From Nymphalis io (lineage: Eukaryota; Arthropoda; Insecta; Lepidoptera; Nymphalidae): a DNA stretch of 64,000 nt. The position numbers were made by a program, and so were the translations under genes. Positions 11,791 through 24,000 of the stretch are shown in pieces. The notes beneath the pieces are model-generated. The model had not been told where the DNA came from. It did no database searches and was given only the letters and a program-made list of their open reading frames with translations. The stretch lies in the NCBI RefSeq assembly GCF_905147045.1, contig NC_065916.1, positions 3,872,561 to 3,936,560 of the forward strand. Direction: 5' to 3'. Numbering within the stretch: position 1 is the first letter of the stretch; every line of letters starts with the position of its first letter.

Positions 11791-12226
11791 TGAAGCGGGT
11801 CGTAGCTTAACCACCAATTAAAAACTCCGGCAGACTTTAAGAGTTATTTATTGTGACAAGTCAACAATGTTTACATTAGAGCGTACAGTAAAAATAGTTG
11901 AAATAATTAATTTATTAAAAATAAACAACAACAACAGCGCTTATATAGGCATTCCCCTCTCACGATGACCACCACGCGTGCTTGCCACTTTTGGGACCTC
12001 CTCCTAGGCGAAAACAAAAGCGATGCATGCGGCCATCTTGCTGGGGGCGTGGTCAAGCGTGTGACATCGCTGCGAGGACAATAGATGCGCATGCGACCAT
12101 ATTGCCGAAGGGGCGTATCCATACGTGTGACGACATACATCAGACCACTGCAACATCACCTTATCAATGACGTAGTTGATCAGGTGATGTTTGTGCTGCG
12201 TTTAGACGCATTGTGCACTCGCCACA
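11791..12226 (-). repeat. 5' LTR of left gypsy element
   Basis: 436 bp, TG...CA, followed on the minus strand by the tRNA-Trp-type primer binding site. The dyad near its start is damaged here (TTATCA replaces TGATCA on the plus strand near 12,161), while the other three LTRs keep it. Confidence 0.92.
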
Positions 12227-12393
12227 GATATGTCAGGACTCCAAAAAAATCCTTACCTAATAATAATTTGAAAACACGTTATCAGGGCTATAGAAAAAGA
12301 CTTAGGATACCTAAATTCTGAGCCCCCCCCCCCCACACTTATGGGAACTAGTAATAAATAAACATACTTACAACGAGCATGGCGTAGTGTGGG
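12227..12393. other. LTR-to-satellite linker
   Basis: Unique-looking AT-rich sequence with a C-run at ~12,322-12,334, mirrored as a G-run at ~38,757-38,767. No coding content is seen. Confidence 0.6.
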
Positions 12394-13545
12394 TAGGATT
12401 ACAGTGTTAATGTACCAGGAGATCATAAACAGTGAGTCGGTCTCACCGAACGATTAGATTAAAAGAGTCAATTAGTTTCAGTTAGGATTACAGTTTTAAT
12501 GTACCAGGAGATCATAAACAGTGAGTCGGTCTCACCGAACGATTAGATTAAAAAAGTCAATTAGTTTCAGTTAGGATTACAGTGTTAATGTACCAGGAGA
12601 TCATAAACAGTGAGTCAGTCTCACCGAACGATTAGATTAAAAGAGTCAATTAGTTTCAGTTAGGATTACAGTGTTAATGTACCAGGAGATCATAAACAGT
12701 GAGTCGGTCTCACCGAACGATTAAATTAAAAGAGTCAATTAGTTCCAGTTAGGATTACAGTGTTAATGTACCAGGAGATCATAAACAGTGAGTCGGTCTC
12801 ACCGAACGATTAGATTAAAAGAGTCAATTAGTTTCAGTTAGGATTACAGTGTTAATGCACCAGGAGATCATAAACAGTGAGTCGGTCTCACCGAACGATT
12901 AGTTTAAAAGAGTTAATTTTGACGAGACGTTTGGCGCGGTTGGTAGATACTTGCCTTTTCACGCCGAAGGTTGTGGGTTCGATTCCCACCCAGGACAGAC
13001 ATTTGTGTGCATGAACGTGTCTGTTTGTCTTGAGTCTGGGTGTAATTTTCTGTATTTACAAAAGAAAAGTAGTATATGTAGTATATCAGTTGTCTGGTTT
13101 CCATAGCACGAGTTTTGTACAAGCTTAATTTGGGATCAGATGGCCGTGTGTGAAAAATGTCCCAGGATATTATTATTATTAGTTTCAAATATTTAGAATT
13201 AGGATTACGTTGTTAATGTACCAGGAGAACATAAACAGTGAGACGGTTTCACCGAACGATTAGATTAAAAGAGTAAATTAGTTTTAGTTAGGATTACAGT
13301 GTTAATGTACAAGGAGATCATAAACAGTGAGTCGTTCTCACCGAACGATTAGATTAAAAGAGTCAATTAGTTTCAGTTAGGATTACAGTGTTAATGTACC
13401 AGGAGATCATAAACAGTGTGTCGGTCTCACCGAACGATTAGATTAAAAGAGTCAATTAGTTTTAGTTAGGATTGCAGTGTTAATGTACCAGGAGCTCATA
13501 AACAGTGAGTCGTTCTCACCGAACGATTAGACGAAACGATTAGTT
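12394..13545 (+). repeat. 89-bp satellite array with embedded SINE2 (left arm)
   Basis: Monomers begin at 12,394, 12,483, 12,572, 12,661, 12,750 and 12,839, a constant 89-bp step, each starting TAGGATTACAGTGTTAATG. After an embedded SINE2 (about 12,918-13,190) four more monomers run from ~13,200 to 13,545. Each monomer contains overlapping dyads: GTGAG/CTCAC around ACCGA, and CGGT/ACCG around GAG. Monomers touching the SINE have a distinct type (ACGTTGTTAATG, GAACATAAAC). The mirror is at 37,560-38,700 in the opposite orientation. Confidence 0.93.
12918..13190 (+). mobile_element. tRNA-derived SINE2 inside satellite
   Basis: The plus strand shows GGCGCGGTTGGTAGATACTT (box A region) and GGTTCGATTCC (box B), then a body with GTGTGCATGAACGTGTCTG and a 3' end TGTCCCAGGATATTATTATT, i.e. 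an (ATT)n tail. This is the classic layout of a tRNA-derived SINE, not a functional tRNA gene: there is no acceptor-stem pairing. It recurs at the same monomer position in every array, so it was amplified with the satellite. Confidence 0.85.
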
Positions 13546-16500
13546 TTAGTTAATTCATAATAAAATTTAAATAAAAGATGACCTAGGATCTGGATAAGGA
13601 TAAACAAACATAAATTATGGAAATAAACAGAAAAAATGACTAAATGAGTCATGGAAAACCACTAATGATGGAATTCGATTAACGCTACAAGATTTACTAT
13701 TGAGTTTCTTTCTTCGGTTCAGTTCTTCTTGGTAGAATCTGCATATATCCACAACTAGTAGCTTTAAACCTTTGTGAAATAATTCGAATGTACTTATAAG
13801 TCTACTTGATTAATTATCACCAACTCAGCAAGCGCGCATTGTCGTGAAACTTTCTTATGAACGCGGGTTGACACAATAATTGCCAATTTATTTTTTACAA
13901 AGTGTAGCTTAAATTATAAAGATTTTAAATAAAAAATCCAACATACTTTAATTATTTTTATTATAGTCTAATGATGTGCTAAAAAATGTTTTAATTTTTT
14001 TTTAATATTGAGTGACTGATTTAAATTTTTTTTTAATCTTTGCTAATATATAACATTTTTCTAAGTCAGTAAAAAACATTGTTTTATTTTTTAAGTCACA
14101 ATCACACGTTTTATTCAAAGCATAATTAAATAAAAAGATTAATTTAGTCTAATAACATCCTAAAATTTTCATAAATCGATGACACGAAGCTAACTTTTAT
14201 TAAAACTGGCCGTTTACTCTGACAAAATTAAAAAATTAAAGAAACACACGTTTCAAATTAATAATCTAAGCGAACTGCCACAGATAATACACAATTAATT
14301 ATTTAACACCATCATTTCATCGCTTACCATTACTTTATCAAATTAAATTAATTCGGATTAATTGATACTTTGAGGCAAAGAGATTTAATAAAATACGCAC
14401 TTAAAATTTATGCAATAAGGACTATTATTGTATAAACAATAAGATATGTAAGAAAATTTTAAAGTCGTTAAGAAGAAGATAAAAGTTAAAATGAATCTTA
14501 GTGGAATATATATAAAATACAAATTTGATGATATATATAGAGTAAATGTAAAAAATACACTTATAAATATACATTTTTTTAGTAGGATTACTTTTTAGGT
14601 ATTTTTAGTTCATACAAATTATAAATTAAAATATTTACTTACAATTGTTTTTACAGATGAAAAACGAAACAGCAAATTATTTAATTAATTTTGTTCCCAT
14701 AAATATTTCTGAATTTCAAAATGGTGTCACTTAAAAATGTCTTACGTTTGTGTTACATAAATACGTATATTTAACTTAAAATAGCAAGTTATATCAGCTT
14801 ACAGGAACTAGAAAAATCATTTAGATTTAATGTACAAAATTTAAATACTTCGACAAAAGATATGTATACAACAATACAATAATATGAATCGCGCCAAAAT
14901 TTAAATTTAAAATGGCGTCATGATTATGTTTAAAAATATTTAATATTTTAATAAATTTAAATAACACATAACGAATTTGAAAATGGGGTCTTTTCAAAAT
15001 AACAGAATATGACATAACAGAGCATTTTTTAATATTCTTGAGGATGGTTATCACTCAAATGCTATTTCTGATGTTAGGTCTGCTATTCTTTTAATAATTA
15101 TTGTTATTTAGCTTAGCGGTATTTTTTTCCATTCATGTTGCCGCAGAGTCTTAAACACAGGCCATTCCTTATATATTCAAAATGGCGCCTAATAAGAATA
15201 AAATATAATTTTCAAGCAGTGATGAATCGCTTGAATTTTGTAAAAATTTACCAAAATAGTAATATATAATTTTGTTTTGGTACATATTCAAATTTAGTAT
15301 TGCATAAGTTAGGTAATAGACGAAATTTCATTTATATTTATAACTGATCAGAATATGATTGACGGGAATAGTTCGTGCTTATAATGCCTGAAGTTCTCAA
15401 AAAAATATGACCGAGTTATTACAACTTATACCTAAATACCTGGATGTTTATTTTTTAATTTATATATTATTAACATTATTTTATGCTGCAATTTTTTTAA
15501 ATTTGATATGGGTAATATAATAATCAGGTTAGTAAAGGTTTGAATATGTTTTTTTATTTAAAAAAATAACTTTTAACGCGACACGTTTTCTTAGACCAAA
15601 AACGTAAATGATACTAATTATCTTTGTTTAAAAAAAATCTTATTCAACCATTAATTGCTTTTATTAAATTATGTTTAATATTATTGTAGTTTAATTAATA
15701 TCGATGCCACAGATAACTATAAAAATATTAATTAATACAAATCATAAAAAGTCAATGTCATATCGTCTAAAGTAAAATCGGCATTAAATAATCCGATCAT
15801 TGATAGTTAGATATCGTAATGTTATATAAATATGTATCATTAACTTAAAATTGCAATTTATAAACAGGAACTGGATATATCATTTAATGTACAAAGTTTA
15901 AATACTAACAATATGAAAGCTAATTTTGGTTTACCTCTTGGGGTAGTTATTATATTAATGGCGCCAAAATTGTAATTCAAAATGGCGTCATGACGTTTGT
16001 GTTTTTAAAATCCTAAGCATGTTTTTTTTAAAATAAATACAAAAATTATTTTACCGTACAACATTATTGTTTTAAATTTATAATCAATTTTTATTGGAGT
16101 CTTACATATCAGCGCGGCTTAATGCAAAAGTAACATCGGCATTGTAAGAGCTACCATTAACAAACAAAAAAAAAAAAAATACAAACCTAAAGATTTGTTC
16201 CTTGGGGCGTGATTATCATTTTAAAAACAGTTACGTTATATATGTATGCATATAAATATGTTATTTCATTTAAATAGAAAATAACTAGTGTATTAAAGCC
16301 ACAAGAGTAGACAAAGGCAAATTAACAACCGACATTGAATTGGCGCGATATCATTAGTCGAGATTTTGAGTTATCTGTGATATTCATTATGGATTTGCGA
16401 AAAAATTGCGTTTTATTCGAGAAAGTAGTTAAGCTGAGCTGTTAGCGACTATCACGGGATATGGAAATATAAAGTTAGTTTATATTTACTCCTACGATTG

Positions 16501-17700
16501 GAATATACTAAATATACATTTCAACTAATTGTAAAAGGTGTATTAAATACAATATTAACACGTACATAGTGCTATTTTGATTTTAAATAAGAATATTTAA
16601 TTTAAATCTCAGTTTATTTGAAATTTCAAGTCAACTAACTTCTAAATAAGTTATTATTGTAACAATTTAACATACGATAAGATTATCATAGTCCTGTCAC
16701 CGTGGCGTCACGGAAGGGTAGATAGGCAAACATGGTATAACTAAGAATTTAATGTTTTTGAATGTACATATTTTCAAATATAAAGACTTATAACCTTTTA
16801 CTGTTGCGATTTCTGTTTCTCTTTTTTAATTTCGAATAGGAAGGCTAATGTAATTTTGGTGGTGATTCTCCACCGCGTCATTGGCGTTTTAAGAAATATT
16901 AACCATCATTTATATTGTCAATGTGCCACCAACATTGGGAACCAAGATGTAATATCCATTGTGTATGTACGTTATTCCATAAATCTAGTCATATAATTAT
17001 TTAATATTAACTAGAAATTGGATGTATGTGTGTACATACATAAGAAGCCATTAGTTCCATATTATATTTTCATATATATATAAGCCTTTATATATTGCAA
17101 TATTATTTATACATAAGCATAGACGTTTTGCATGTATGTTATATACGTAATAAAAACTCTGACACTGATTAATTAACTGACTGAATAAAAATGAGTTATG
17201 AGTGAAAATTTGCTCGATCACATATGATAATTTATTAAAAATTTGTCCGCTAGTGTTAAATATATGAAAGTTTATATGGATGGTCCGCATTTTTTTTATA
17301 CAGTGTTGCCAACTTGGGGGTTTTCCCCCTGAATAGGGCTATGTCAGATGAAATCAAATAGGATATTTTCAGGTCAGACATTTTTTAGGAGGAACATTCT
17401 TTAAAGAAATTCTCTCCGGGCATTAACTCTTCAGCGTCATTTAATTGAGTATATTTCAAGTTTACTAATGCTACTTGCAGTACTTGATTTGCTTTTTTTT
17501 AACATCATATTATAAATGTATTTTGTATTTGTTTCAATTCATCCGTCAGGAGGAAACGGGGGGCTTTCGAGATGGTGCTAGGGGAGGATGCTTCTAAGAG
17601 GTTGGCAACACTGTTTTTATGTAACATAAAAATACCATCATCGTTTGTCGTTTTTTGTAATTAAATCCGCAAGGCGAAACGTCCCCCACGCAATCATGAA
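13546..17700. repeat. AT-rich tandem-unit segment, left arm
   Basis: Non-coding. 14,253-15,890 repeats 1-1,620. 13,667-14,203 is repeated at 57,622-58,154. The whole stretch is mirrored at 29,740-33,435 plus 37,113-37,550, so the mirrored right-arm copy is split by LINE-A3 at the site equivalent to 13,974-13,983. CAAAATGGCGTCATGA recurs near 15,978. A short piece near 17,300-17,650 (GTTGCCAACTTGGGGG, GGTTGGCAACACTG) looks like inverted ends of a small element. I support no ORF here. Confidence 0.75.
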
Positions 17701-18139
17701 GTGAACACGACAAGAAAACTGGTTACAGATACAATTAATATATTTAATTTATCTAGAATATTCTAGAGAGATCTCGAATTTTACATTGGAGCCGTGTTCT
17801 ATAGAATTCATGGTATGTACGGGAAGGTTTTCGTGACCCGGCCAATGGCTCTGTAACAAAACAATTTCGTTAATGTATAAAAATGGCTGTTTGTGTATCT
17901 GTTTGTGATTAATAGAGTTCGGACCGTTTGAATCACCATTATAGTTGAAATTTAGATGTATGTCTCATGGATGATTTTATAATATCCACTTCGTTGTAAC
18001 GCCGCTAGATGGCGCTGTACCACATCACCGGCCGCCTACCAGGTTTTGCTATTATAGTATAAAAGTGTCAGCTGGTCCAAGACATTTCTTCTTAAGAACA
18101 AAACTTATTCCAATATGATTCAAAACAGTAACAGTCTAT

Positions 18140-18310
18140 AAATGTCCCACAGCTGGGCTAAAACCTCTCCTTCTCAGGAGAAGGTTTGAGCTTATTCCAC
18201 AACCTGCTTCGATGCATGGATGATTTTCTTTCACCGAACACTTATAAATTAAATATGTGAAAGTCAGTGGAGCTAGCGATCTCGGATACCAACACTGAGC
18301 TGACGATATA
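18140..18310 (-). mobile_element. Diverged Metulj-like SINE fragment
   Basis: ATGTCCCACAGCTGGGCTAA, TCAGGAGAAGGTTTGAGCTT and TTTCTTTCACCGA match the body of the SINE at 1,638-1,940 in order, but heavily diverged. It lies in the last intron of copy Y, in the stretch deleted from the right arm. Confidence 0.5.
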
Positions 18311-18524
18311 CTTTATTGGCTCAACAATTCAACTGTAATTAGAAGTTATCGTTGGGTTCGTTGAGCGGTACCTGGTCCCCAGCCCCGCCGTGAACAGCAG
18401 CCGGCGGCCCCGCACGAGGTACTCTGGACAGCTGGCGAACCTGAACAGCACCCTCGCCCGCCCTCAGCACGTTGTTCGGAAACATTATACCCTAAAACGA
18501 AAAATATACCCGTGGTCAGCGATG

Positions 18525-18800
18525 AGATGAGCAACCCGATGGTAAGTGGTTACCACCGCCCATAGACATTGACACCGCAATAAATATTAACCATCGCTTA
18601 CATCACCAATGCGTCACCAACCTTGGGAACTAAGATGTTATGTCCCTCGTGCCTGCAGTTACACTGTTTTACTCACCAACAACAATGCTATTGCTGTTTG
18701 GCGGCAGAATATATTATGAGTGTGTGGTAACTGGTGGTAAGGGCATTGTGCAAACCCGCCTGGGTAGGTACCACCCACTCATCAGATATTCTACCGCTAA
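18525..18800. repeat. Short interspersed repeat copy
   Basis: It starts with a degraded hairpin (CCCGATGGTAAGTGG) and continues ACCGCCCATAGACATTG, ACCAACCTTGGGAACTAAGA and ACCACCCACTCATCAGATAT. The family is shared with 19,415-19,640 and 20,585-20,870. The right arm retains only the first ~30 bp (29,120-29,150), so this copy was lost there by deletion. Confidence 0.7.
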
Positions 18801-19109
18801 ACAGGAATATAACATAAAAAAATAAATATCATTATCATACTTAAGTATTTTACGCAACACCACCAACTATACCAAAATTAAACTATTTAATTCCACTCCG
18901 CAAAGTGAGTTTGATGTATGTATTCGTTACCTCGATAATAGCCGTCTGACGCACGTTCCCGACATGCACAGAGCACTGGAACTCTGGGTAGATGGCCGTG
19001 GAGTGTCTCTGGACATGCACGGATGCCTGTTACGTTCAATCAAATTTAATTCATTACCACATTACATATTGTATTGCACAGTCTGTGCTAATATTGCTAG
19101 CATATAAAA

Positions 19110-19185
19110 AAACAGCCGAGATTATCCAGGCACCACTGAATTTTCATGGACTTAATTTGTGATTGTAATTCATCTCGTACTTTAC
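19110..19185 (+). mobile_element. Metulj-like SINE head fragment
   Basis: AGCCGAGAT followed by CCAGGCACCACTGAATTTTC and TTCATCTCGTACTTTAC is the SINE head with the tRNA-like core deleted. Its 3' side joins directly to the truncated acidic exon of copy Y through a short AGTA overlap, marking a deletion junction. Confidence 0.65.
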
Positions 19186-19414
19186 TACTTGCTCCTGTCG
19201 TCCGAAACGTACACGTTCGTGCACTTCGTGTCCGATGTCTTCGTGAGGCTGTTCTTCACATTGGCGATGTCCTGGAGGATATTCTTGTTCTGTCTCCTCG
19301 CGTTCTTTCGATTCTTATCCGAAGCTTGCGATGAGTGGACTAGTTCTGATATCTGTAACAATGAATTTTGAAAATAAAAAAATATATCACTTTTTTAATT
19401 TCGTATAGGTACGC

Positions 19415-19640
19415 TGGTAAATGACCACCTTATGGTAAGTGGTCGTCACTACCCATAGATTTTGTCACAGTCTATTAACCACCCCTAACATCGTAATGCG
19501 CCATCAACCTTGGGAACTAAGATATTAAGTCTCTTGTGCCTATAGTTACACTGTCTAACTCATCTTTCAAACTAGCACACAATAATACTAAGTATTGCCA
19601 TTTGGCGGTAGCAACGTTATTCAAAAAAGCCTTTTTAAAT
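19415..19640. repeat. Short interspersed repeat copy
   Basis: CCACCTTATGGTAAGTGG at ~19,425 is followed by ACCCATAGATTTTGTCACAG, CATCAACCTTGGGAACTAAG and CTAAGTATTGCCATTTGGCG. It matches the same family as 18,525 and 20,585. It begins at the inner palindrome edge, so it lies in the spacer. Confidence 0.7.
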
Positions 19641-20229
19641 CGTTTGTATAATATAATTTTAAATATAAAGCTACAACCAGTATGGCTACTCTGTAAGAAC
19701 ATTCTCTCACTCATCATCATCATCATCATGTCAACATTTCACCGGAGAGTGATGAATCTAAAATTCTAGAATACTGGCCGCGTATATATATTCTGTCTTA
19801 AATAGTTGTAAGTTTTTATTTAGTAATAAGGTTTGAATTAGCGACCCACCCGTCGTCCTCTGCAAGTCCCGAGCGGACAGCCTCCGAAGGTGGGCCGCTC
19901 GTGTCCCGCGGCGTAGCCCCCTGGCCGCGCCAGCAGCACCATGCCCTGCCGCAGTCCCGGCGGGAAGCGCCCCAGGCCCAGCGACGCCGACTGTCCCGCG
20001 CGCACGCTGCCGCACGGGACGCGGTTGCGGTATATCGTGCGCACGGATATCTCCGCGAACTCGCCGGACTCCAGAGGTCCTGGGGGGGGGGGGGTGTTAA
20101 ATATACGTCGCTCTATTCATCTCACAACTAACAGAACGCAACGCACCTATGATAAGTTCGTCGCCCTCGTAGAGTCGCCCTCGCGCGAGCAGTCCCCCCA
20201 CGACGGGCTCCGTCGAGTCCCCTACGTGG

Positions 20230-20390
20230 AAAATGTGTTAATGCACACAATTGTCTGTCCTGAGTGGGAATCGAACCCACAACCTTTGGCGTGAAAGGCA
20301 AGTATCTAGCAAGGGTGGTTGACGTAGCTATAGACAATATTATTACCATTACCAATAGTATGGAACTCGTTTTAAAGTCATATATAAGAG
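20230..20390 (-). mobile_element. SINE2 fragment in copy Y
   Basis: The minus strand carries GGTTCGATTC(CC), GTGTGCATTAACAC and the GCCTTTCACGCC head. It equals the intronic SINE at 6,290-6,540, but is fused straight to the remnant of the HVGDS exon by a deletion. Confidence 0.65.
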
Positions 20391-20584
20391 TTAACTCAGA
20401 AACACTTCGGGTTAAATAAAGGCTTGTGAAGCTACTCACTCCTCATCCTTTTTGATTTCCTCGTCTACATTGTCTATGGTGTCCAGTATCGACTTTTGCG
20501 GCGCAACGCAGTTCCTTGCCATATTCTCGTCAGTTATTAACAGCGGTTTCTGTAATTATATTTTGGCTGGATTGACATTCAGCG

Positions 20585-20870
20585 AGATAATTTTTTTCTT
20601 ATTGAATAGGAAAGCGGACGAGCATATGGGCCACCTGATGGTAAGTGGTCACTAACGCCCATAGACATAGGCATTGTAAGAAATGTTAACCATCGCTTAC
20701 ATCGCAAATGCGCCATCAACCTTGGGAACTGAGACGTTATGTCCCTTGTGCCTGTAATTATACTGTCTCACTCATCCTTCAAACCGGAACACAACAATAC
20801 CAAGTACTGCTATTTTGCGGTAGAATATTTGATGAGTGGGTGATGCCTACACAGTTAGCTACCTAAGTGA
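20585..20870. repeat. Short interspersed repeat, long copy
   Basis: Read on the minus strand it ends with CCACTTACCATCAGGTGG (20,631-20,648), then CCATATGCTCGTCCGCTTTC and an A-rich tail. The plus-strand body includes GCCATCAACCTTGGGAACTG and ACAACAATACCAAGTACTGC. The hairpin plus A-rich end copies the LINE-A 3' end, suggesting a non-autonomous retroelement. There is no visible tRNA head. It occupies the position where the G1-G3 exons should be. Confidence 0.7.
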
Positions 20871-21086
20871 TATATAATATTATATATTTAATATTATTTA
20901 TTATTCACTTGCGTCACCAGGTACTGGAAGCGTCGCTCGCACGGCGAGACCAGCTGCAGTTTGTACTCGACGTTCCCGAAACGAGGCTCCGGGGGTAGAC
21001 TCCCGTAGCACTCGTCGCCGGAATCGTCGGCGTCGGATGTTCTGAGGGCCAAATCGAATATATTTAACATTGATCTTACTTCGATT

Positions 21087-24000
21087 AATGCCATCCGCGT
21101 TCGGTGAGACCGTCTCACTGTTTATGTTCTCCAGGTACATTAACAACGTAATCCTAACTGGAACTAATTGACTCTTTTAATCTATTCGTTCGGTGAGACC
21201 GACACACTGTTTATGATCTCCTGGTACATTAACACTGTAATCCTAACTGAAACTAATTGACTCTTTTAATCTAAACGTTCGGTGAGACCGACTTACTGTT
21301 TATGTTCTCCTGGTACATTAACAACGTAATCCTAATTTTAAATCTTTGAAACTAATAATAATAATATCCTGGGACATTTTTTACACACGGCCATCTGATC
21401 CCAAATTAAGCTTGTACAAAACTCGTGCTATGGAAACCTGACAACTGATATACTACATATACTACTTTTCTTTTGTAAATACATACTTATACAAAAAATT
21501 ACACCCAGACTCAGGACAAACAGACATGTTCATGCACACAAATGTCTGTCCTGAGTGGGAATCGAACCCACAACCTTCGGCGCGAAAAGGCAAGTATCTA
21601 CCAACCGCGCCAAACGTCTCGTCAAAATTAACTCTTTTAATCTAATCGTTCGGTGAGACCGACTTACTGTTTATGATCTCCTGGTACATTAACACTGTAA
21701 TCCTATCTGAAACTAGTTGACTCGTTTAATCTTATCGTTCGGTGAGACCGACTCACTGTTTATGATCTCCTGGTACATTAACACTGTAATCCTAACTGAA
21801 ACTAATTGACTCTTTTAATCTAATCGTTCGGTGAGACCGACACACTGTTTATGATCTCCTGATACATTCACACTGTAATCCTAACTGAAACTAATTGACT
21901 CTTTTAATCTAATCGTTCGGTGAGCTCACTGTTTATGATCTCCTGGTACATTAACACTGTTATCCTAACTGGAACTAATTGACTCTTTTAATCTAATCGT
22001 TCGGTGAGACCGACACACTGTTTATGATCTCCTGATACATTCACACTGTAATCCTAACTGAAACTAATTGACTCTTTTAATCTAATAGTTCGGTGAAACC
22101 GTCTCACTGTTTATGTTCTACTGGTACATTAACAACGTAATCCTAATTCTAAATCTTTGAAACTAATAATAATAACATCCTGGGACATTTTTCACACACG
22201 GCCATCTGATCCCAAATTAAGCTGGTACAAAACTCGTGCTATGGAAACCAGACAACTGATATACTACATATACTAATTTTCTTTTGTAAATACATACTTA
22301 TACAGAAAATTACACCCAGACTCAGGACAAACAGACATGTTCATGCACACAAATGTCTGTCCTGGGTGGGAATCGAACCCACAACTTTCGGCGTGAAAAG
22401 GCAAGTATCTACCAACCGCGCCAAACGTCTCGTCAAAATTCTTTTAATGTAATCGTTCGGTGAGACCGACTCACTGTTTATGATCTCTTGGTACATTAAC
22501 ACTGTAATCCTAACTGAAACTAATTGACTCTTTGAAACTAATCGTTCGGTGAGACCGACACACTGCTTATGATCTCCTGGTACATTAACAACGTAATCCT
22601 AATTCTAAATCTTTGAAACTAATAATAATAATACCCTGGGACATTTTTCACACACGGCCATCTGATCCCAAATTAAGCTTGTACAAAACTCGTGCTATGG
22701 AAACCTGACAACTGATATACTACATATACTACTTTTCTTTTGTAAATACATACTTATACAGAAAATTACACCCAGACTCAGGACAAACAGACATGTTCAT
22801 GCACACAAATGTCTGTCCTGGGTGGGAATCGAACCCACAACCTTCGGCGCGAAAAGGCAAGTATCTACCAACCGCGCCAAACGTCTCGTCAAAATTAACT
22901 CTTTTAATCTAATCGTTCGGTGAGACCGACTCACTGTTTATGATCTCCTGGTACATTAACACTGTAATCCTATCTGAAACTAATTGACTCGTTTAATCTT
23001 ATCGTTCGGTGAGACCGACTCACTGTTTATGATCTCCTGGTACATTAACACTGTAATCCTAACTGAAACTAATTGACTCTTTTAATCTAATCGTTCGGTG
23101 AGACCGACTTACTGTTTATGATCTTTTAATCTAATCGTTCGGTGAGACCGACTCACTGTTTATGATCTCCTGGTACATTAACACTGTAATCCTAACTGAA
23201 ACTAATTGACTCTTTTAATCTAATCGTTCGGTGAGCTCACTGTTTATGATCTCCTGGTACATTAACACTGTTATCCTAACTGGAACTAATTGACTCTTTT
23301 AATCTAATCGTTCGGTGAGACCGACACACTGTTTATGATCTCCTGATACATTCACACTGTAATCCTAACTGAAACTAATTGACTCTTTTAATCTAATAGT
23401 TGGGTGAAACCGTCTCACTGTTTATGTTCTACTGGTACATTAACAACGTAATCCTAATTCTAAATCTTTGAAACTAATAATAATAACATCCTGGGACATT
23501 TTTCACACACGGCCATCTGATCCCAAATTAAGCTCGTACAAAACTCTTGCTATGGAAACCAGACAACTGATATACTACATATACTAATTTTCTTTTGTAA
23601 ATACATACTTATACAGAAAATTACACCCAGACTCAGGACAAACAGACATGTTCATGCACACAAATGTCTGTCCTGGGTGGGAATCGAACCCACAACCTTC
23701 GGCGTGAAAAGGCAAGTATCTACCAACCGCACCAAACGTCTCGTAAAAATTAACTCTTTTAATCTAATCGTTCGGTGACACCGTCTCACTGTTTATGATC
23801 TCCTGGTACATTAACACTGTAATCCTAACTGAAACTAATTGACTCTTTTAAACTAATCGTTCGGTGAGACCGACTCACTGCTTATGATCTCCTGGTACAT
23901 TAACACTGTAATCCTAACTGAAAGTAATTGACTCTTTTAATCTAATCGTTCGGTGAGACCGACTTACTGTTTATGATCTTTTAATCTAATCGTTCGGTGA

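Larger units (their letters stand above)
7640..12226 (-). mobile_element. Ty3/gypsy LTR retrotransposon (CsRn1-like), left copy
   Basis: It is bounded by two 436-bp LTRs (7,640-8,075 and 11,791-12,226) starting TG and ending CA. Immediately inside the 5' LTR lies TGGTGACCCCGACG, complementary to the tRNA-Trp 3' end as used by CsRn1-type elements. Gag and pol (RT, RNase H, integrase) read on the minus strand. Shared with the right copy: an internal deletion spanning the gag zinc knuckle and protease active site, a frameshift near 10,845, and a stop codon in integrase. Left-only: an 11-bp insertion in gag (~10,990) and a ~75-bp integrase deletion with 10-bp filler (~8,660). It is non-autonomous as it stands. 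Flanking 4-mers do not match exactly as a target-site duplication. Confidence 0.93.
3562..19400. repeat. Left arm of large imperfect palindrome
   Basis: The reverse complement of this ~15.8-kb interval is found at ~27,996-47,837. Matching landmarks in mirrored order are: the LINE-A body, exons at 5,956, 6,150, 6,602 and 7,031, the gypsy LTR element, the C-run near 12,320, the satellite plus SINE block, the AT-rich DNA, and exons at 17,808, 18,372, 18,931 and 19,184. The translated gypsy pol is essentially identical between arms, whereas exon and intergenic parts differ by indels and substitutions. The outer edge is where the right-arm match stops inside LINE-A (left ~3,562). The inner edge is in intron sequence next to 19,400. 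I aligned by eye; boundaries are good to tens of bases. Confidence 0.92.
17808..21041 (-). pseudogene. GTPBP2-like gene, N-terminal exon and 3' half, copy Y
   Basis: Minus-strand exons: 20,909-21,041 (GNVEYKLQLV, LVTQ, the N-terminal GTPBP signature), 20,440-20,549 (KPLLI), 20,147-20,233 remnant (HVGDST), 19,850-20,079 (RTIYRNRVPC), 19,184-19,352 remnant of the acidic SELVHSLQ exon, 18,931-19,026 (FQCSVHVGNVRQTAIIE), 18,372-18,491 (LRAGEGA) and 17,808-17,850 ending FPYIP then TGA. Order and phases agree with GTPBP2. Lesions: G1-G3 exons are absent (a short repeat occupies their place), ~350 bp is deleted removing the VAVF exon, the acidic exon is cut into a SINE, and 8 bp is lost in 18,372-18,491. 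The C-terminal half is mirrored at 28,045-29,624. Confidence 0.87.

Noticed and set aside
12918..13190. Functional tRNA gene (also the copies at 21.6, 22.4, 22.9, 23.7, 38.1 and 60.4 kb)
   Set aside because: Box A and box B are present but acceptor-stem pairing is absent and a long SINE body with an (ATT)n tail follows.
12394..13545. CRISPR-like array
   Set aside because: The regular 89-bp units have no variable spacers; whole monomers repeat, and the genome is eukaryotic. It is satellite DNA.
17300..17640. Possible miniature DNA transposon with GTTGCCAAC-type inverted ends
   Set aside because: Inverted GTGTTGCCAAC ends are visible but internal structure, target duplication and a second independent copy are lacking.
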